Shown here piece after piece: positions 1 through 6,476 of a stretch of DNA of 10,242 nucleotides. The notes below the pieces were generated by a model. The model saw only the letters and a program-made list of their open reading frames with translations, did no database searches and had not been told where the DNA came from. Source of the DNA: an uncultured Eubacteriales bacterium (GTDB lineage Bacteria > Bacillota > Clostridia > Oscillospirales > Ruminococcaceae). Within the stretch, counting starts at the first letter, position 1, and each line of letters opens with the position of its first letter. A program made the translations under genes and the position numbers. The stretch spans positions 1 to 10,242 of the forward strand of contig CAUHFD010000089.1 in the NCBI GenBank assembly GCA_959605275.1, in the 5' to 3' direction.

Positions 1-254
1 CTGCGGATTGCAAACGAGGGTACGGCAATAATTGCAATATCAGCTTCCTTGACACCAGTAATATCAGATGTTAAATCAATGGATAAATCTACGGCAACGC
101 CCGGTAATTTTTTCTTATTTTCTCCATGAAAACGGATTTCGTCAATTTCTTCTTGAAAAGCAGACCAAAGGGTAACTTGCTGACCGTATTTATGCGCCAT
201 AACAGCCAACGCTGTTCCAAATCCGCCCGATCCGAGAATAAATATATTTGCCAA
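1..254 (-). CDS. gpsA: Glycerol-3-phosphate dehydrogenase [NAD(P)+], N-terminal part only
   Basis: Reduces dihydroxyacetone phosphate to sn-glycerol 3-phosphate in the cytoplasm, the backbone for phospholipid synthesis. Only about the first 84 residues lie in the window; the rest runs off the left edge. The translation opens MANIFILGSGGFGTALA, a Rossmann nucleotide-binding loop (GSGGFG, about residues 8-13), and ends in VPSFAIR, matching the VPS.A.R segment of GpsA. The reading frame has no ATG near the beginning. A TTG at 252-254 lies 10 bases after the AAAGGA motif (265-270), while an in-frame GTG at 261-263 is only 1 base after it, so TTG is preferred. It follows plsY by 33 bases, so both steps that start phospholipid synthesis are probably co-transcribed. 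Product is secure; the exact start is inferred. Confidence 0.9.
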   Translation of the reverse strand, partial: MANIFILGSGGFGTALAVMAHKYGQQVTLWSAFQEEIDEIRFHGENKKKLPGVAVDLSIDLTSDITGVKEADIAIIAVPSFAIR

Positions 255-264
255 AACAAACACA

Positions 265-270
265 TCCTTT
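265..270 (-). promoter_or_regulatory. Ribosome binding site deciding the gpsA start
   Basis: AAAGGA on the minus strand. Its distance to TTG (10 bases) against GTG (1 base) favours the TTG start of gpsA. Confidence 0.55.
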
Positions 271-287
271 CGTTCTTCTATTCGGTA

Positions 288-947
288 TCAATTTCCTTTT
301 TTCTGTCCCAATTTCGGCTCTGTATGATTTAATAACCGCTTGATATTCGCCCGATGCATATAAATTACCAATATGGAAATCAAAAGCGCAAGTATCGCAT
401 CAATAAAAGGAGTATTCCGATTCATCAACAGCCCGATGCCCAGTGTTGCAAACGGGTATACAATTGCAGCCGCAACAGAACCAAGCGAAACAATTTTGGA
501 GATCAAAACGACAATAATAAAGGTTCCGAGAATCACGCACAGCACAAGCGGATCCAATACGACCATGACGCCGGCAGTAACCAGTATTCCTTTTCCGCCT
601 TTAAATCCGTAAAAGAGCGGGAAAACATGACCGAGCACGGCAAAAATCGCCGCTATATATCCGCCAAGCATAAATTCCTCTATGCCGCCCACATAGCGAA
701 ACAAAAGATTTCCGATTACCACAGAGAGAACGCCTTTCATGAAATCGCCTATCAAAACGATTGCCGCCGGCCCTTTTCCAAAAGTACGAAGCACATTGGT
801 AAGTCCTGCATTTCCGCTGCCGAAATCCCGAATATCCTTTTTGGCAAATAATTTTGAAACGATAATAGCGGAATTGATACTGCCCAGCAAATAAGCACAA
901 ATTGCCGCTAAAACAACTGATAAAACGATCATCCATATGTTCTGCAT
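288..947 (-). CDS. plsY: Glycerol-3-phosphate acyltransferase PlsY (acyl-phosphate dependent)
   Basis: An integral membrane enzyme that transfers an acyl group from acyl-phosphate to position 1 of glycerol 3-phosphate, giving lysophosphatidic acid. The 219 residues are strongly hydrophobic, with about five to seven membrane segments. The conserved loops are visible: GSINSA at 22-27 followed by GSGNAGLTN at 43-51 (the family more often has GSGNPGATN), GHVFP...FKGGKG at 106-120, and HRANIKRLL with TEPKLG at 198-214. Length is normal for the family. The ATG at 947 has an AAGGAGA motif at 959-965, with a rather long gap of about 11 bases. It lies between der (110 bases upstream) and gpsA (33 bases downstream), the usual Firmicutes order; gpsA supplies its substrate. 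Confidence 0.97.
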   Translation of the reverse strand: MQNIWMIVLSVVLAAICAYLLGSINSAIIVSKLFAKKDIRDFGSGNAGLTNVLRTFGKGPAAIVLIGDFMKGVLSVVIGNLLFRYVGGIEEFMLGGYIAAIFAVLGHVFPLFYGFKGGKGILVTAGVMVVLDPLVLCVILGTFIIVVLISKIVSLGSVAAAIVYPFATLGIGLLMNRNTPFIDAILALLISILVIYMHRANIKRLLNHTEPKLGQKKGN

Positions 948-1000
948 AAAAATATATCTCTCCTTAAGTAATGTCCGCTGAACAAATTAAAATGTTGATT

Positions 1001-1028
1001 TGTTCTCACGGCATTCACCGTGAGAACA
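1001..1028 (-). other. Strong hairpin between der and plsY, no U tract
   Basis: Perfect 11-bp inverted repeat TGTTCTCACGG / CCGTGAGAACA with a 6-base loop, about 30 bases past the der stop and 54 bases before plsY. On the minus strand it is followed by AAATCAACATTTTAA, not by a run of T, so it does not look like an efficient intrinsic terminator. It may protect the 3' end of the upstream mRNA or mark a processing point inside a der-plsY-gpsA transcript. Confidence 0.7.
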
Positions 1029-1057
1029 GAAAAAACAAAGTTATTTGTATTTTAAGA

Positions 1058-2380
1058 CTACTTTTCATCTCGCTGACGCACAATAAAACGTATCGGCGTT
1101 CCTTCCAAACCAAAAGTTTCTCGAATCTGATTTTCAATATATCTCTGATAAGAAAAATGAAACAATTCCGATTTGTTCACAAAAGCCACAAATGTCGGCG
1201 GCTTAGTAGATGGCTGAGTAATATAATAAATTTTCAGCCGTTTTCCCTTATCTGACGGCGGCTGTACCCGTGCCGTACAATTTGCCAACAGGTCATTGAG
1301 CATTCCGGTAGAAATCCGCATCGAATTCTGATCGTTAACAAACTTAATTAGTTCAAACAATTTGTCCGTCCGTTGTCCTGTTTTGGCAGAAATAAAGATA
1401 AACGGAACATATGACATAAAGGAAAAATCATTTTCCAGCTTCTTCCGATATTCGTTCATAGTATGGTCGTCTTTCTCAATGGCATCCCATTTGTTGACCG
1501 CTACAATACATCCTTTTCCCTGTTCATGGGCATAACCTGCCACCTTGCTGTCCTGTTCGGTAAAGCCTTCTACTGCGTCAATCAAAATTAAGCAAACATC
1601 TGCCCTGTCTACCGCCATATAAGAACGAAGTACGCTGTATCGTTCAATATTTCCGGTCACCTTTGATTTCCGCCTGATTCCGGCAGTATCGATAAACACA
1701 TATTTTCCATATTGGTTTTCTACAACAGTATCCACCGCATCCCTTGTCGTTCCGGCTATGTTAGAAACAATCATCCGTTCTTCGCCGGCAAGGCGATTAA
1801 TCAAAGAAGATTTTCCGACATTAGGCTTGCCGATAATCGCAACCTTAATATACTCATCTGTATAGTCTTCTTCCTCAGATTCCTCAAAGTGCTCAAACAC
1901 CGCATCCAACAGATCTCCGGTTCCGTGTCCATGCGCTGCCGATACCGCGATCGGATCACCGAGTCCCAAATTATAAAACTCATAAAAATCCGCTTCCGGA
2001 GCCCCTACATTATCGCATTTATTGACACATAATACGATCGGTTTTCCGCTTTTTTGCAGCATCGCTGCCACATCTGCATCAGTAGCTGTCACCCCTGAAC
2101 GAATATCTACCACCAAAATAATAACATCTGCCCGCTCGATAGCAAGCTCTGCCTGCCGTTTCATCTGTGACAAAATAACGTCATCTGTTTTCGGCTCGAT
2201 ACCGCCGGTATCCACCAGCATGAATGGCCGGTTTCTCCACTCACATTCTGCATAAATACGGTCACGTGTTACCCCCGGTGTATCCTCGACAATAGACAGC
2301 CGTTTCCCGATCAATTTATTAAAAAGAGTCGATTTTCCAACATTCGGTCGTCCCACGACCGCTACAATCGGTTTTCCCAT
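1058..2380 (-). CDS. der: Ribosome biogenesis GTPase Der (EngA)
   Basis: A tandem-GTPase assembly factor for the 50S subunit, normally essential, acting in the cytoplasm. Counting from the ATG at 2380 (440 residues): first G domain with P-loop GRPNVGKS at 10-17, DTGG at 57-60 and NKCD at 120-123; second G domain with GKPNVGKS at 184-191, DTAG at 231-234 and NKWD at 296-299; then the KH-like C-terminal domain ending with FGLEGTPIRF. All motifs are intact and length is typical. An in-frame TTG at 2386 has a better distance (6 bases) to AAAGGA at 2393-2398 than the ATG (12 bases), so a protein two residues longer is possible. ATG is chosen because relatives usually begin MxKP. It starts 35 bases after the DUF512 gene and is probably co-transcribed with it. 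Confidence 0.97.
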   Translation of the reverse strand: MGKPIVAVVGRPNVGKSTLFNKLIGKRLSIVEDTPGVTRDRIYAECEWRNRPFMLVDTGGIEPKTDDVILSQMKRQAELAIERADVIILVVDIRSGVTATDADVAAMLQKSGKPIVLCVNKCDNVGAPEADFYEFYNLGLGDPIAVSAAHGHGTGDLLDAVFEHFEESEEEDYTDEYIKVAIIGKPNVGKSSLINRLAGEERMIVSNIAGTTRDAVDTVVENQYGKYVFIDTAGIRRKSKVTGNIERYSVLRSYMAVDRADVCLILIDAVEGFTEQDSKVAGYAHEQGKGCIVAVNKWDAIEKDDHTMNEYRKKLENDFSFMSYVPFIFISAKTGQRTDKLFELIKFVNDQNSMRISTGMLNDLLANCTARVQPPSDKGKRLKIYYITQPSTKPPTFVAFVNKSELFHFSYQRYIENQIRETFGLEGTPIRFIVRQRDEK

Positions 2381-2415
2381 TGTCAAACTCTATCCTTTCC
2401 CGGATATACATCCCT

Positions 2416-3704
2416 TTATTCTCTGCCGATGATCGCGTGCAGTAATTCATACCCGTCATTCGGCAGGTGGCAAACCGGCACTCCAAGTTCCTGCTCCACC
2501 GTTTGAGGAGTAATGTCATCTAAAAACATATCCTGTTCCTTGCGTAGCATTGCTGATGGGAACAACAGCCGATCGCCCAATTCTTTTCCTTTTAATTGTG
2601 CAATCAAATCCGATCCGGTCACCAACCCGGACACTGTTATATTTTCTCCGAAAAATTCATTTTTTATTGCATATACTCTGCAAACTAAATTATGCCACTT
2701 TTTTTGTAATTCGTCAACCAATCCGCTACACCGGTTGCAATGCTGACTGAAACTGTTTGATCGCTTTCCTCCAGTTCCTGTAATGCAGAGAAAAATTCAT
2801 GCCGCAGTAGCGTCATCATGCCTACCCCGTTTTCCAACTGATTATATTCTCCAAAATAGGAATATTCCGGCAGCGGCTCTTTTGCTTTCAGGAAAAATTC
2901 ATCTGCCGGATAGAACAAACGAGTGCCGTGTTTTTTTTCAAACATATCTCCAAACCGATTGACCTCATCCACAACCGCTTTCGCCTCATCTGTCGTAAAG
3001 GAACGCAGTTCATACAATCCACTACGATATTTTGTTAACCCGACCGGAACGCATGCCACGCTTTGTACTGCCGGATACAACGCGGAAAGATCATTCATGC
3101 TCCGCTCCAATTCCGCTCCGTCATTCAACCCCGGACAAAGAACTAATTGACAGTTCATTGCAATCTCCGCATCCGCCAGTTGTTTCAAATATTTAAGCGC
3201 CTCACCTGCGTGTTTGTTATTCATCATTTTAACCCGCAGTTCCGGATTGGTAGTGTGCACCGATATATTAACCGGACTAATTTTCATTTTGATAATCCGA
3301 TCAATTTCATGCTGTGTGATATTCGTCAGTGTAATATAATTTCCAAACAAAAAGGAAAGCCTGGTATCATCATCCTTAAAATACAGTGATTCCCGCAGTC
3401 CTTTCGGTAACTGGTCAATAAAGCAAAAAACACATTTGTTTCTGCAACTGCGCTGTTGATCCATTAAATAAGTGGCACACTCTATTCCAAAATCATCGTA
3501 TTCGCCTTTTTGGACTTTTGACATATGCGTTTTTCCGTTTTGATCCCGATACGCAACGATCAGTTTTTTATCGGTTGCATAAAATTGGTAATCCAAGACA
3601 TCGTTGATTTCCTGTCCGTTAATGGTCAGCAGGACATCCCCAGCCTTTAAATTTATTTTAGCAGCACAGCTTTTCGGCTGTACTGCGGAAATTACAACAG
3701 ACAT
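2416..3704 (-). pseudogene. DUF512 / PDZ-like radical SAM protein, frameshifted
   Basis: A conserved clostridial family with a PDZ-like N terminus, a radical SAM core and a C-terminal DUF512 domain; its biochemical role is not known to me. From the ATG at 3704 (AAAGGAAG just upstream) frame A runs 339 residues to a TAG at 2685: PDZ-like region about 1-60, and CRNKCVFC with the iron-sulfur cysteines at 87, 91 and 94. The family continues further, and the missing end lies in the -1 frame at 2416 to about 2721: KNEFFGENITVSGLVTG, QLKGKELGDRLLFPSAMLR, MFLDD and so on. The frame change falls between about 2685 and 2760, where both frames are open. Joined, the product would be about 427 residues. 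The gene is either inactivated, read by recoding, or misread in this assembly. It directly precedes der. An earlier in-frame start reaching 3863 is rejected because it crosses the rpmF terminator and lacks the family start. Confidence 0.88.
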
Positions 3705-3738
3705 AATTCTTCCTTTCCTAACATGCTCATACAGATAC

Positions 3739-3771
3739 AAAAATAGAGAAGGAAACAGCATTCCTTCTCTA
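3739..3771 (-). terminator. Intrinsic terminator after rpmF
   Basis: Perfect 11-bp stem TAGAGAAGGAA / TTCCTTCTCTA (3744-3754 with 3761-3771), 6-base loop, then TTTTTG on the minus strand. It lies 33 bases after the rpmF stop and closes the yceD-rpmF unit, so the following radical SAM gene needs readthrough or its own promoter. Confidence 0.92.
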
Positions 3772-3804
3772 CTACGAGTCAAGCAATTGACTGAGAAAGC
3801 ATCA

Positions 3805-3987
3805 TTACGCTTCCTTTTTGATGACTGCAACGCCCTTATAGTAACCACAGTTACCACAGACACGATGAGGCATTTTCAATTCGCCGCACTGTGTGCATTT
3901 AGACAATGCAGGAGCCTCCAGTTTCCAAACGCTGGAACGTCTCTTATCTCTTCTTGTTTTTGACACTCTTCTCTTTGGTACCGCCAT
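3805..3987 (-). CDS. rpmF: 50S ribosomal protein L32 (zinc-binding form)
   Basis: A small structural protein of the large ribosomal subunit. The 60 residues begin MAVPKRRVSKTRRDKRRSS, the standard L32 N terminus. Four cysteines at 31, 34, 44 and 47 (CTQC and CGNC) form a zinc ribbon, so this is the C+ form of L32, whose expression in other bacteria can depend on zinc. The ATG at 3987 is preceded by AAGGAGGTG (3994-4002) at 6 bases; an extension three codons upstream would begin inside that spacing and is not used. It follows yceD by 35 bases, the widely conserved yceD-rpmF pair, and is followed by a strong terminator. Confidence 0.98.
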   Translation of the reverse strand: MAVPKRRVSKTRRDKRRSSVWKLEAPALSKCTQCGELKMPHRVCGNCGYYKGVAVIKKEA

Positions 3988-4022
3988 GTTCAGCACCTCC
4001 TTATATCATAAACAAAGTATGC

Positions 4023-4523
4023 TTATTTCAGCAGTTCACCCAATTTTTCCAAACGGGGATCTACTTGTTTCTTTTTGCATTCACAGCTGCCGATGTTCAA
4101 GTCTTTTCCACATACCGGGCACAAACCCTTGCAGTCCTCATGACAGAGGATTTTCGTCGGCAAACTCAGCAGAATATCAGACAAAACAAGCTCGTCCAAA
4201 TCAAGCTGATCACCGTCAACGACAATGTAATCATCCATATCGTCGTTTTCTGCACTGAGCTCACGCACTAAGGTATGAGAAAAACAATAATGAAATTCCC
4301 GTTCGAACGCATTCAAACATCTGTCACAATCGAGCTGCATGGTAAACGAACAGTCCATGTTGAGTGAGACAATTTCTGCCCGATTTTCTGCAAAGCCCTT
4401 CACTATAACAGGCGTATGAAACGGCTTCCCGGAAAACAGCTGATATTCAGACAAATCCAACTGATAATCAATTCCGATTCGCTCACCGACAATATCAAAA
4501 AGCTGTTTACATTCCAAAAACAT
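4023..4523 (-). CDS. yceD: YceD family protein (DUF177)
   Basis: 166 residues of the DUF177/YceD family, linked in other bacteria and plants to 23S rRNA accumulation and large-subunit assembly. Visible features are CDRC at 66-69, an acidic stretch at about 90-112, and a cysteine-rich C-terminal part with C127, C131, C135 and C138 (CKGLCPVCG) plus C147 and C149, giving a likely zinc site. The ending PRLEKLGELLK is typical of the family. The ATG at 4523 has GAGGTG at 4529-4534, 5 bases away. It is the first gene after a consensus promoter and is paired with rpmF, which fits a role in ribosome assembly. Confidence 0.93.
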   Translation of the reverse strand: MFLECKQLFDIVGERIGIDYQLDLSEYQLFSGKPFHTPVIVKGFAENRAEIVSLNMDCSFTMQLDCDRCLNAFEREFHYCFSHTLVRELSAENDDMDDYIVVDGDQLDLDELVLSDILLSLPTKILCHEDCKGLCPVCGKDLNIGSCECKKKQVDPRLEKLGELLK

Positions 4524-4551
4524 TTCAGCACCTCATAACGCTACTCATAAT

Positions 4552-4580
4552 ATTATATATGGTATTTTGCCGCTTGTCAA
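4552..4580 (-). promoter_or_regulatory. Consensus sigma-A promoter of yceD-rpmF
   Basis: On the minus strand TTGACA (4575-4580), 17-base spacer, TATAAT (4552-4557): an exact match to both hexamers at the ideal spacing. Transcription should start near 4545, giving a leader of about 22 bases before yceD. No operator-like palindrome is evident, which suits strong constitutive expression of a ribosomal unit. Confidence 0.92.
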
Positions 4581-4620
4581 TACAAAAATACATATTTTTT
4601 GGCAAATCCATGAAATTGTT

Positions 4621-4694
4621 TCTGCGCAAACCGCAGAAAAGCGGTCACAAGATTGCACTGCTGCTACGCATCTGCTGCACTGCTATGAACAGTG
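4621..4694 (-). other. Repeats and small hairpins after ddh
   Basis: Between the ddh stop and the yceD promoter are two small hairpins, CACTG / CAGTG (4678-4694) and TCTGCG / CGCAGA (4621-4637, overlapping an alternative ACCGC / GCGGT pairing at 4630-4645). There is also a 9-base direct repeat TGCACTGCT at 4654-4662 and 4676-4684. No T-run follows on the minus strand, so termination of ddh here is only possible, not shown. Confidence 0.45.
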
Positions 4695-4704
4695 TAACCG
4701 GCAA

Positions 4705-5601
4705 CTAGACCAATTTACGTATTAAGGTTTCTTTTTCTCCGTACAACAAGTCAATCGGCGGAATCTCAATCATGGTATAAGCACCCGGAGCTTGCTTCAT
4801 TGCTGCGCGTGCCACATTAATTAGATTTTGAGCGGTCAGCGCAGGGTTGTTAATTTTCATATCAAAGCTGAACAATTGATTTTGAGTCGTACCCGATACG
4901 CCCTTACGGGTCATATTTACACCGTGTCCCATATCCTTCAGCGCATCAACGCTTTCTACCGCCATGACATGGGTCTCATCGTGCACGAAATAATCGTCGT
5001 TTTTAATTCTTGCCGCGACATCCTCCAGACGATAACCCTCTTGCAATTCAATATAAACCATTCTTCTGTGAATGCCGGTTCCGGTCGGAATGGTCATTGA
5101 CAGCGCATTCTTAACACCTTCTACTGCTTTTACGGCAACGGTATGTCCCATGCTCATACCGGGACCGAAGTTGGTATAAGTAATTCCTTTCGGCGCGCAA
5201 GACTCCATCAAAGTACGAACAATAGAGTCCGAACCGGGATCCCATCCCGCTGAAATAACAGAGACAGTTCCGTTTGCCTTTGCAACAGCATCCAGCTCCT
5301 GCTTTAACTCCCAAATAGAAGTATGTATATCATAACTGTCTACTGTGTTAATTCCCATTGAAAGATACATCTTTGCATATTCCGGAACCTTTCTGGTAGG
5401 CGTACACAAAATTGCAACATCCGGTTTTACAGAAAGTTCTTTAATATCTTTTACCACCTCTACCCCCGTTAATTCCGGAGAATTTTTCACATCTACTGTA
5501 CGTCTTACAACACCGACAAGCTCCATATCGACAGAAGCGCGAGCCGCCTCTAATACCGACTTTCCGATATTGCCGTAACCTACAATTGCAACTTTTACCA
5601 T
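4705..5601 (-). CDS. ddh: meso-Diaminopimelate dehydrogenase
   Basis: Catalyses NADPH-dependent reductive amination of L-tetrahydrodipicolinate straight to meso-diaminopimelate, a one-step bypass of the longer dap routes, feeding peptidoglycan cross-links and lysine. The 298 residues start MVKVAIVGYGNIGKS, a Rossmann loop (GYGNIG, 8-13). Family landmarks are CTPTR at 66-70, DSYDIH at 88-93, SAGWDPG at 117-123 and GPGMSMGHTVA at 146-156. The ATG at 5601 has AAAGGTGAT ending 4 bases upstream; the in-frame GTG at 5610 lies inside that motif and is rejected. It stands alone, with a terminator-separated gene upstream and the yceD promoter downstream. No good promoter was found, only a 10-bp palindrome about 46 bases upstream. 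Confidence 0.96.
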   Translation of the reverse strand: MVKVAIVGYGNIGKSVLEAARASVDMELVGVVRRTVDVKNSPELTGVEVVKDIKELSVKPDVAILCTPTRKVPEYAKMYLSMGINTVDSYDIHTSIWELKQELDAVAKANGTVSVISAGWDPGSDSIVRTLMESCAPKGITYTNFGPGMSMGHTVAVKAVEGVKNALSMTIPTGTGIHRRMVYIELQEGYRLEDVAARIKNDDYFVHDETHVMAVESVDALKDMGHGVNMTRKGVSGTTQNQLFSFDMKINNPALTAQNLINVARAAMKQAPGAYTMIEIPPIDLLYGEKETLIRKLV

Positions 5602-5646
5602 ACGAATCACCTTTCCTTTTCAATTTATCACGGTATTATGCATTGC

Positions 5647-5656
5647 ACAATATTGT
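5647..5656. repeat. 10-bp palindrome upstream of ddh
   Basis: Perfect palindrome ACAATATTGT, 46 bases before the ddh start, overlapping a possible minus-strand -10 (TACAAT, 5652-5657) that lacks a good -35. It could be an operator, but a 10-base A/T-rich palindrome may be chance. Confidence 0.3.
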
Positions 5657-5859
5657 ATCCGTTACATCCGAGCAAAAAGAAAAAATCCGGAACATGAGAA
5701 ATGCAAATTGTCACGTGAACACCAAATTCCGATTAAAAATATTCCTTTCTGCTTTCCAAATCACTGAAATATTATATCAAAATTATTTTTAATATGCAAT
5801 CATTATCGCAAATTAACTTTAAAAAAATAAATTCATTGGTTGCATTTAAAAAGGTCGAG

Positions 5860-5890
5860 AAAAAGAGCGGATAACAAACGCTATCCGCTC
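5860..5890 (-). terminator. Intrinsic terminator after the P-loop gene
   Basis: Perfect 9-bp stem GAGCGGATA / TATCCGCTC (5865-5873 with 5882-5890), 8-base loop, followed on the minus strand by TTTTTCTCG. It lies 63 bases past the stop of the P-loop gene and separates it from ddh. Confidence 0.92.
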
Positions 5891-5953
5891 TTGATCTTTC
5901 AATCAACAAGTGTACCTGTCAAACAGCATCCGCGCTGATGCAGATACTGAACT

Positions 5954-6361
5954 TTACAGATATTTTTTAACACTTTCCGGCAATTCGGAAGCATCGGCTG
6001 AAACAGTAAACACCAAAGTGGTATTGTTTTCTTCTGCCAATGCATTCAGTGCATCCAGAATTTTTCCTAATGCTTCAAAATCGCGTCCGCCGATTTTCAA
6101 TATAGAATCAACATAAAGATCGGTAATATCATAATTACACGCTAACAGACCGGCAACAAATCCATAAAACATTCCATAACCATCAATTTTATAATGCTCA
6201 ACATCAATTAATCTTGCAGTGTGTTTCAAGTCAAAAGTAAGTTTCGCGCCCTTTTCCAGCACTACTACATTGCCGCCGGAAGTTTCCAGGGAGTGATTTA
6301 CCATGTCAATTAAAATTTTGGTTTTACCGGTACCTTTGTTACCTACAATCAACTTTATCAT
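5954..6361 (-). CDS. Small P-loop NTP-binding protein of unknown function
   Basis: A 135-residue protein starting MIKLIVGNKGTGKTK, with a Walker A motif GNKGTGKT at 7-14. A hydrophobic strand ending in an acidic residue (DLYVDSILKI, D85) could be Walker B, and TLVFTVSAD at 115-123 looks like a further core strand. There is no membrane segment or signal peptide. I know similar short proteins from clostridia, annotated only as ATP-binding or hypothetical; no function should be assumed. The ATG at 6361 has GGAGGA (6368-6373) 6 bases upstream. The frame is open for 30 more codons upstream, but that part does not look conserved and would start far from any good SD. It follows pgi by 115 bases and ends at a strong terminator, so it may be the last gene of a pgi transcript. 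Confidence 0.88.
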   Translation of the reverse strand: MIKLIVGNKGTGKTKILIDMVNHSLETSGGNVVVLEKGAKLTFDLKHTARLIDVEHYKIDGYGMFYGFVAGLLACNYDITDLYVDSILKIGGRDFEALGKILDALNALAEENNTTLVFTVSADASELPESVKKYL

Positions 6362-6378
6362 GTTAATTCCTCCATTTT

Positions 6379-6406
6379 GGTGAAAAATGAGTGGACACCC
6401 TTCACC
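6379..6406 (-). repeat. Interrupted inverted repeat next to the P-loop gene SD
   Basis: GGTGAA / TTCACC arms 28 bases end to end, 5 bases upstream of the SD (6368-6373). An inner GGGTG / CACTC pairing is geometrically too tight. It might form a leader hairpin near the ribosome site. Confidence 0.35.
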
Positions 6407-6426
6407 ATATTTTTGATTTATTGTTA

Positions 6427-6444
6427 TATACGGTTTCCCGTATA
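6427..6444 (-). repeat. 7-bp hairpin with GAAA tetraloop in the pgi to P-loop spacer
   Basis: On the minus strand TATACGG GAAA CCGTATA, a perfect stem with a GNRA tetraloop, 33 bases after the pgi stop. It is followed by TAACAATAAATC, not a T-run, so a classic terminator is unlikely; it may stabilise the pgi 3' end. Confidence 0.5.
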
Positions 6445-6476
6445 AAACCATCCTGATTCTTTCACTGCTTTTATCA

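Larger units (their letters stand above)
5602..5953. other. Spacer between the P-loop gene and ddh
   Basis: 352 bases without a gene. It holds the terminator of the P-loop gene (5860-5890), a small GCATC / GATGC hairpin (5926-5941) close to that gene's stop, the A/T-rich ddh upstream region with the palindrome at 5647-5656, and the ddh ribosome binding site. No RNA gene or credible small ORF was recognised. Confidence 0.6.

Noticed and set aside
354..851. 165-codon plus-strand open frame
   Set aside because: Complement of plsY; composition does not look like a protein.
2699..2705. Programmed -1 frameshift heptamer of the dnaX type
   Set aside because: In frame A the codons are TAC AAA AAA AGT, so the slippery pattern starts with C rather than A, and frame B similarity seems to begin before the run.
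3705..3863. Upstream extension of the DUF512 gene by 53 codons
   Set aside because: It would overlap the end of rpmF and the terminator, while the ATG at 3704 has a good SD and the expected family start.
6362..6451. 30-codon N-terminal extension of the P-loop protein
   Set aside because: The GGAGGA just before 6361 and the MIKLIVG start with an immediate Walker A support the shorter protein.
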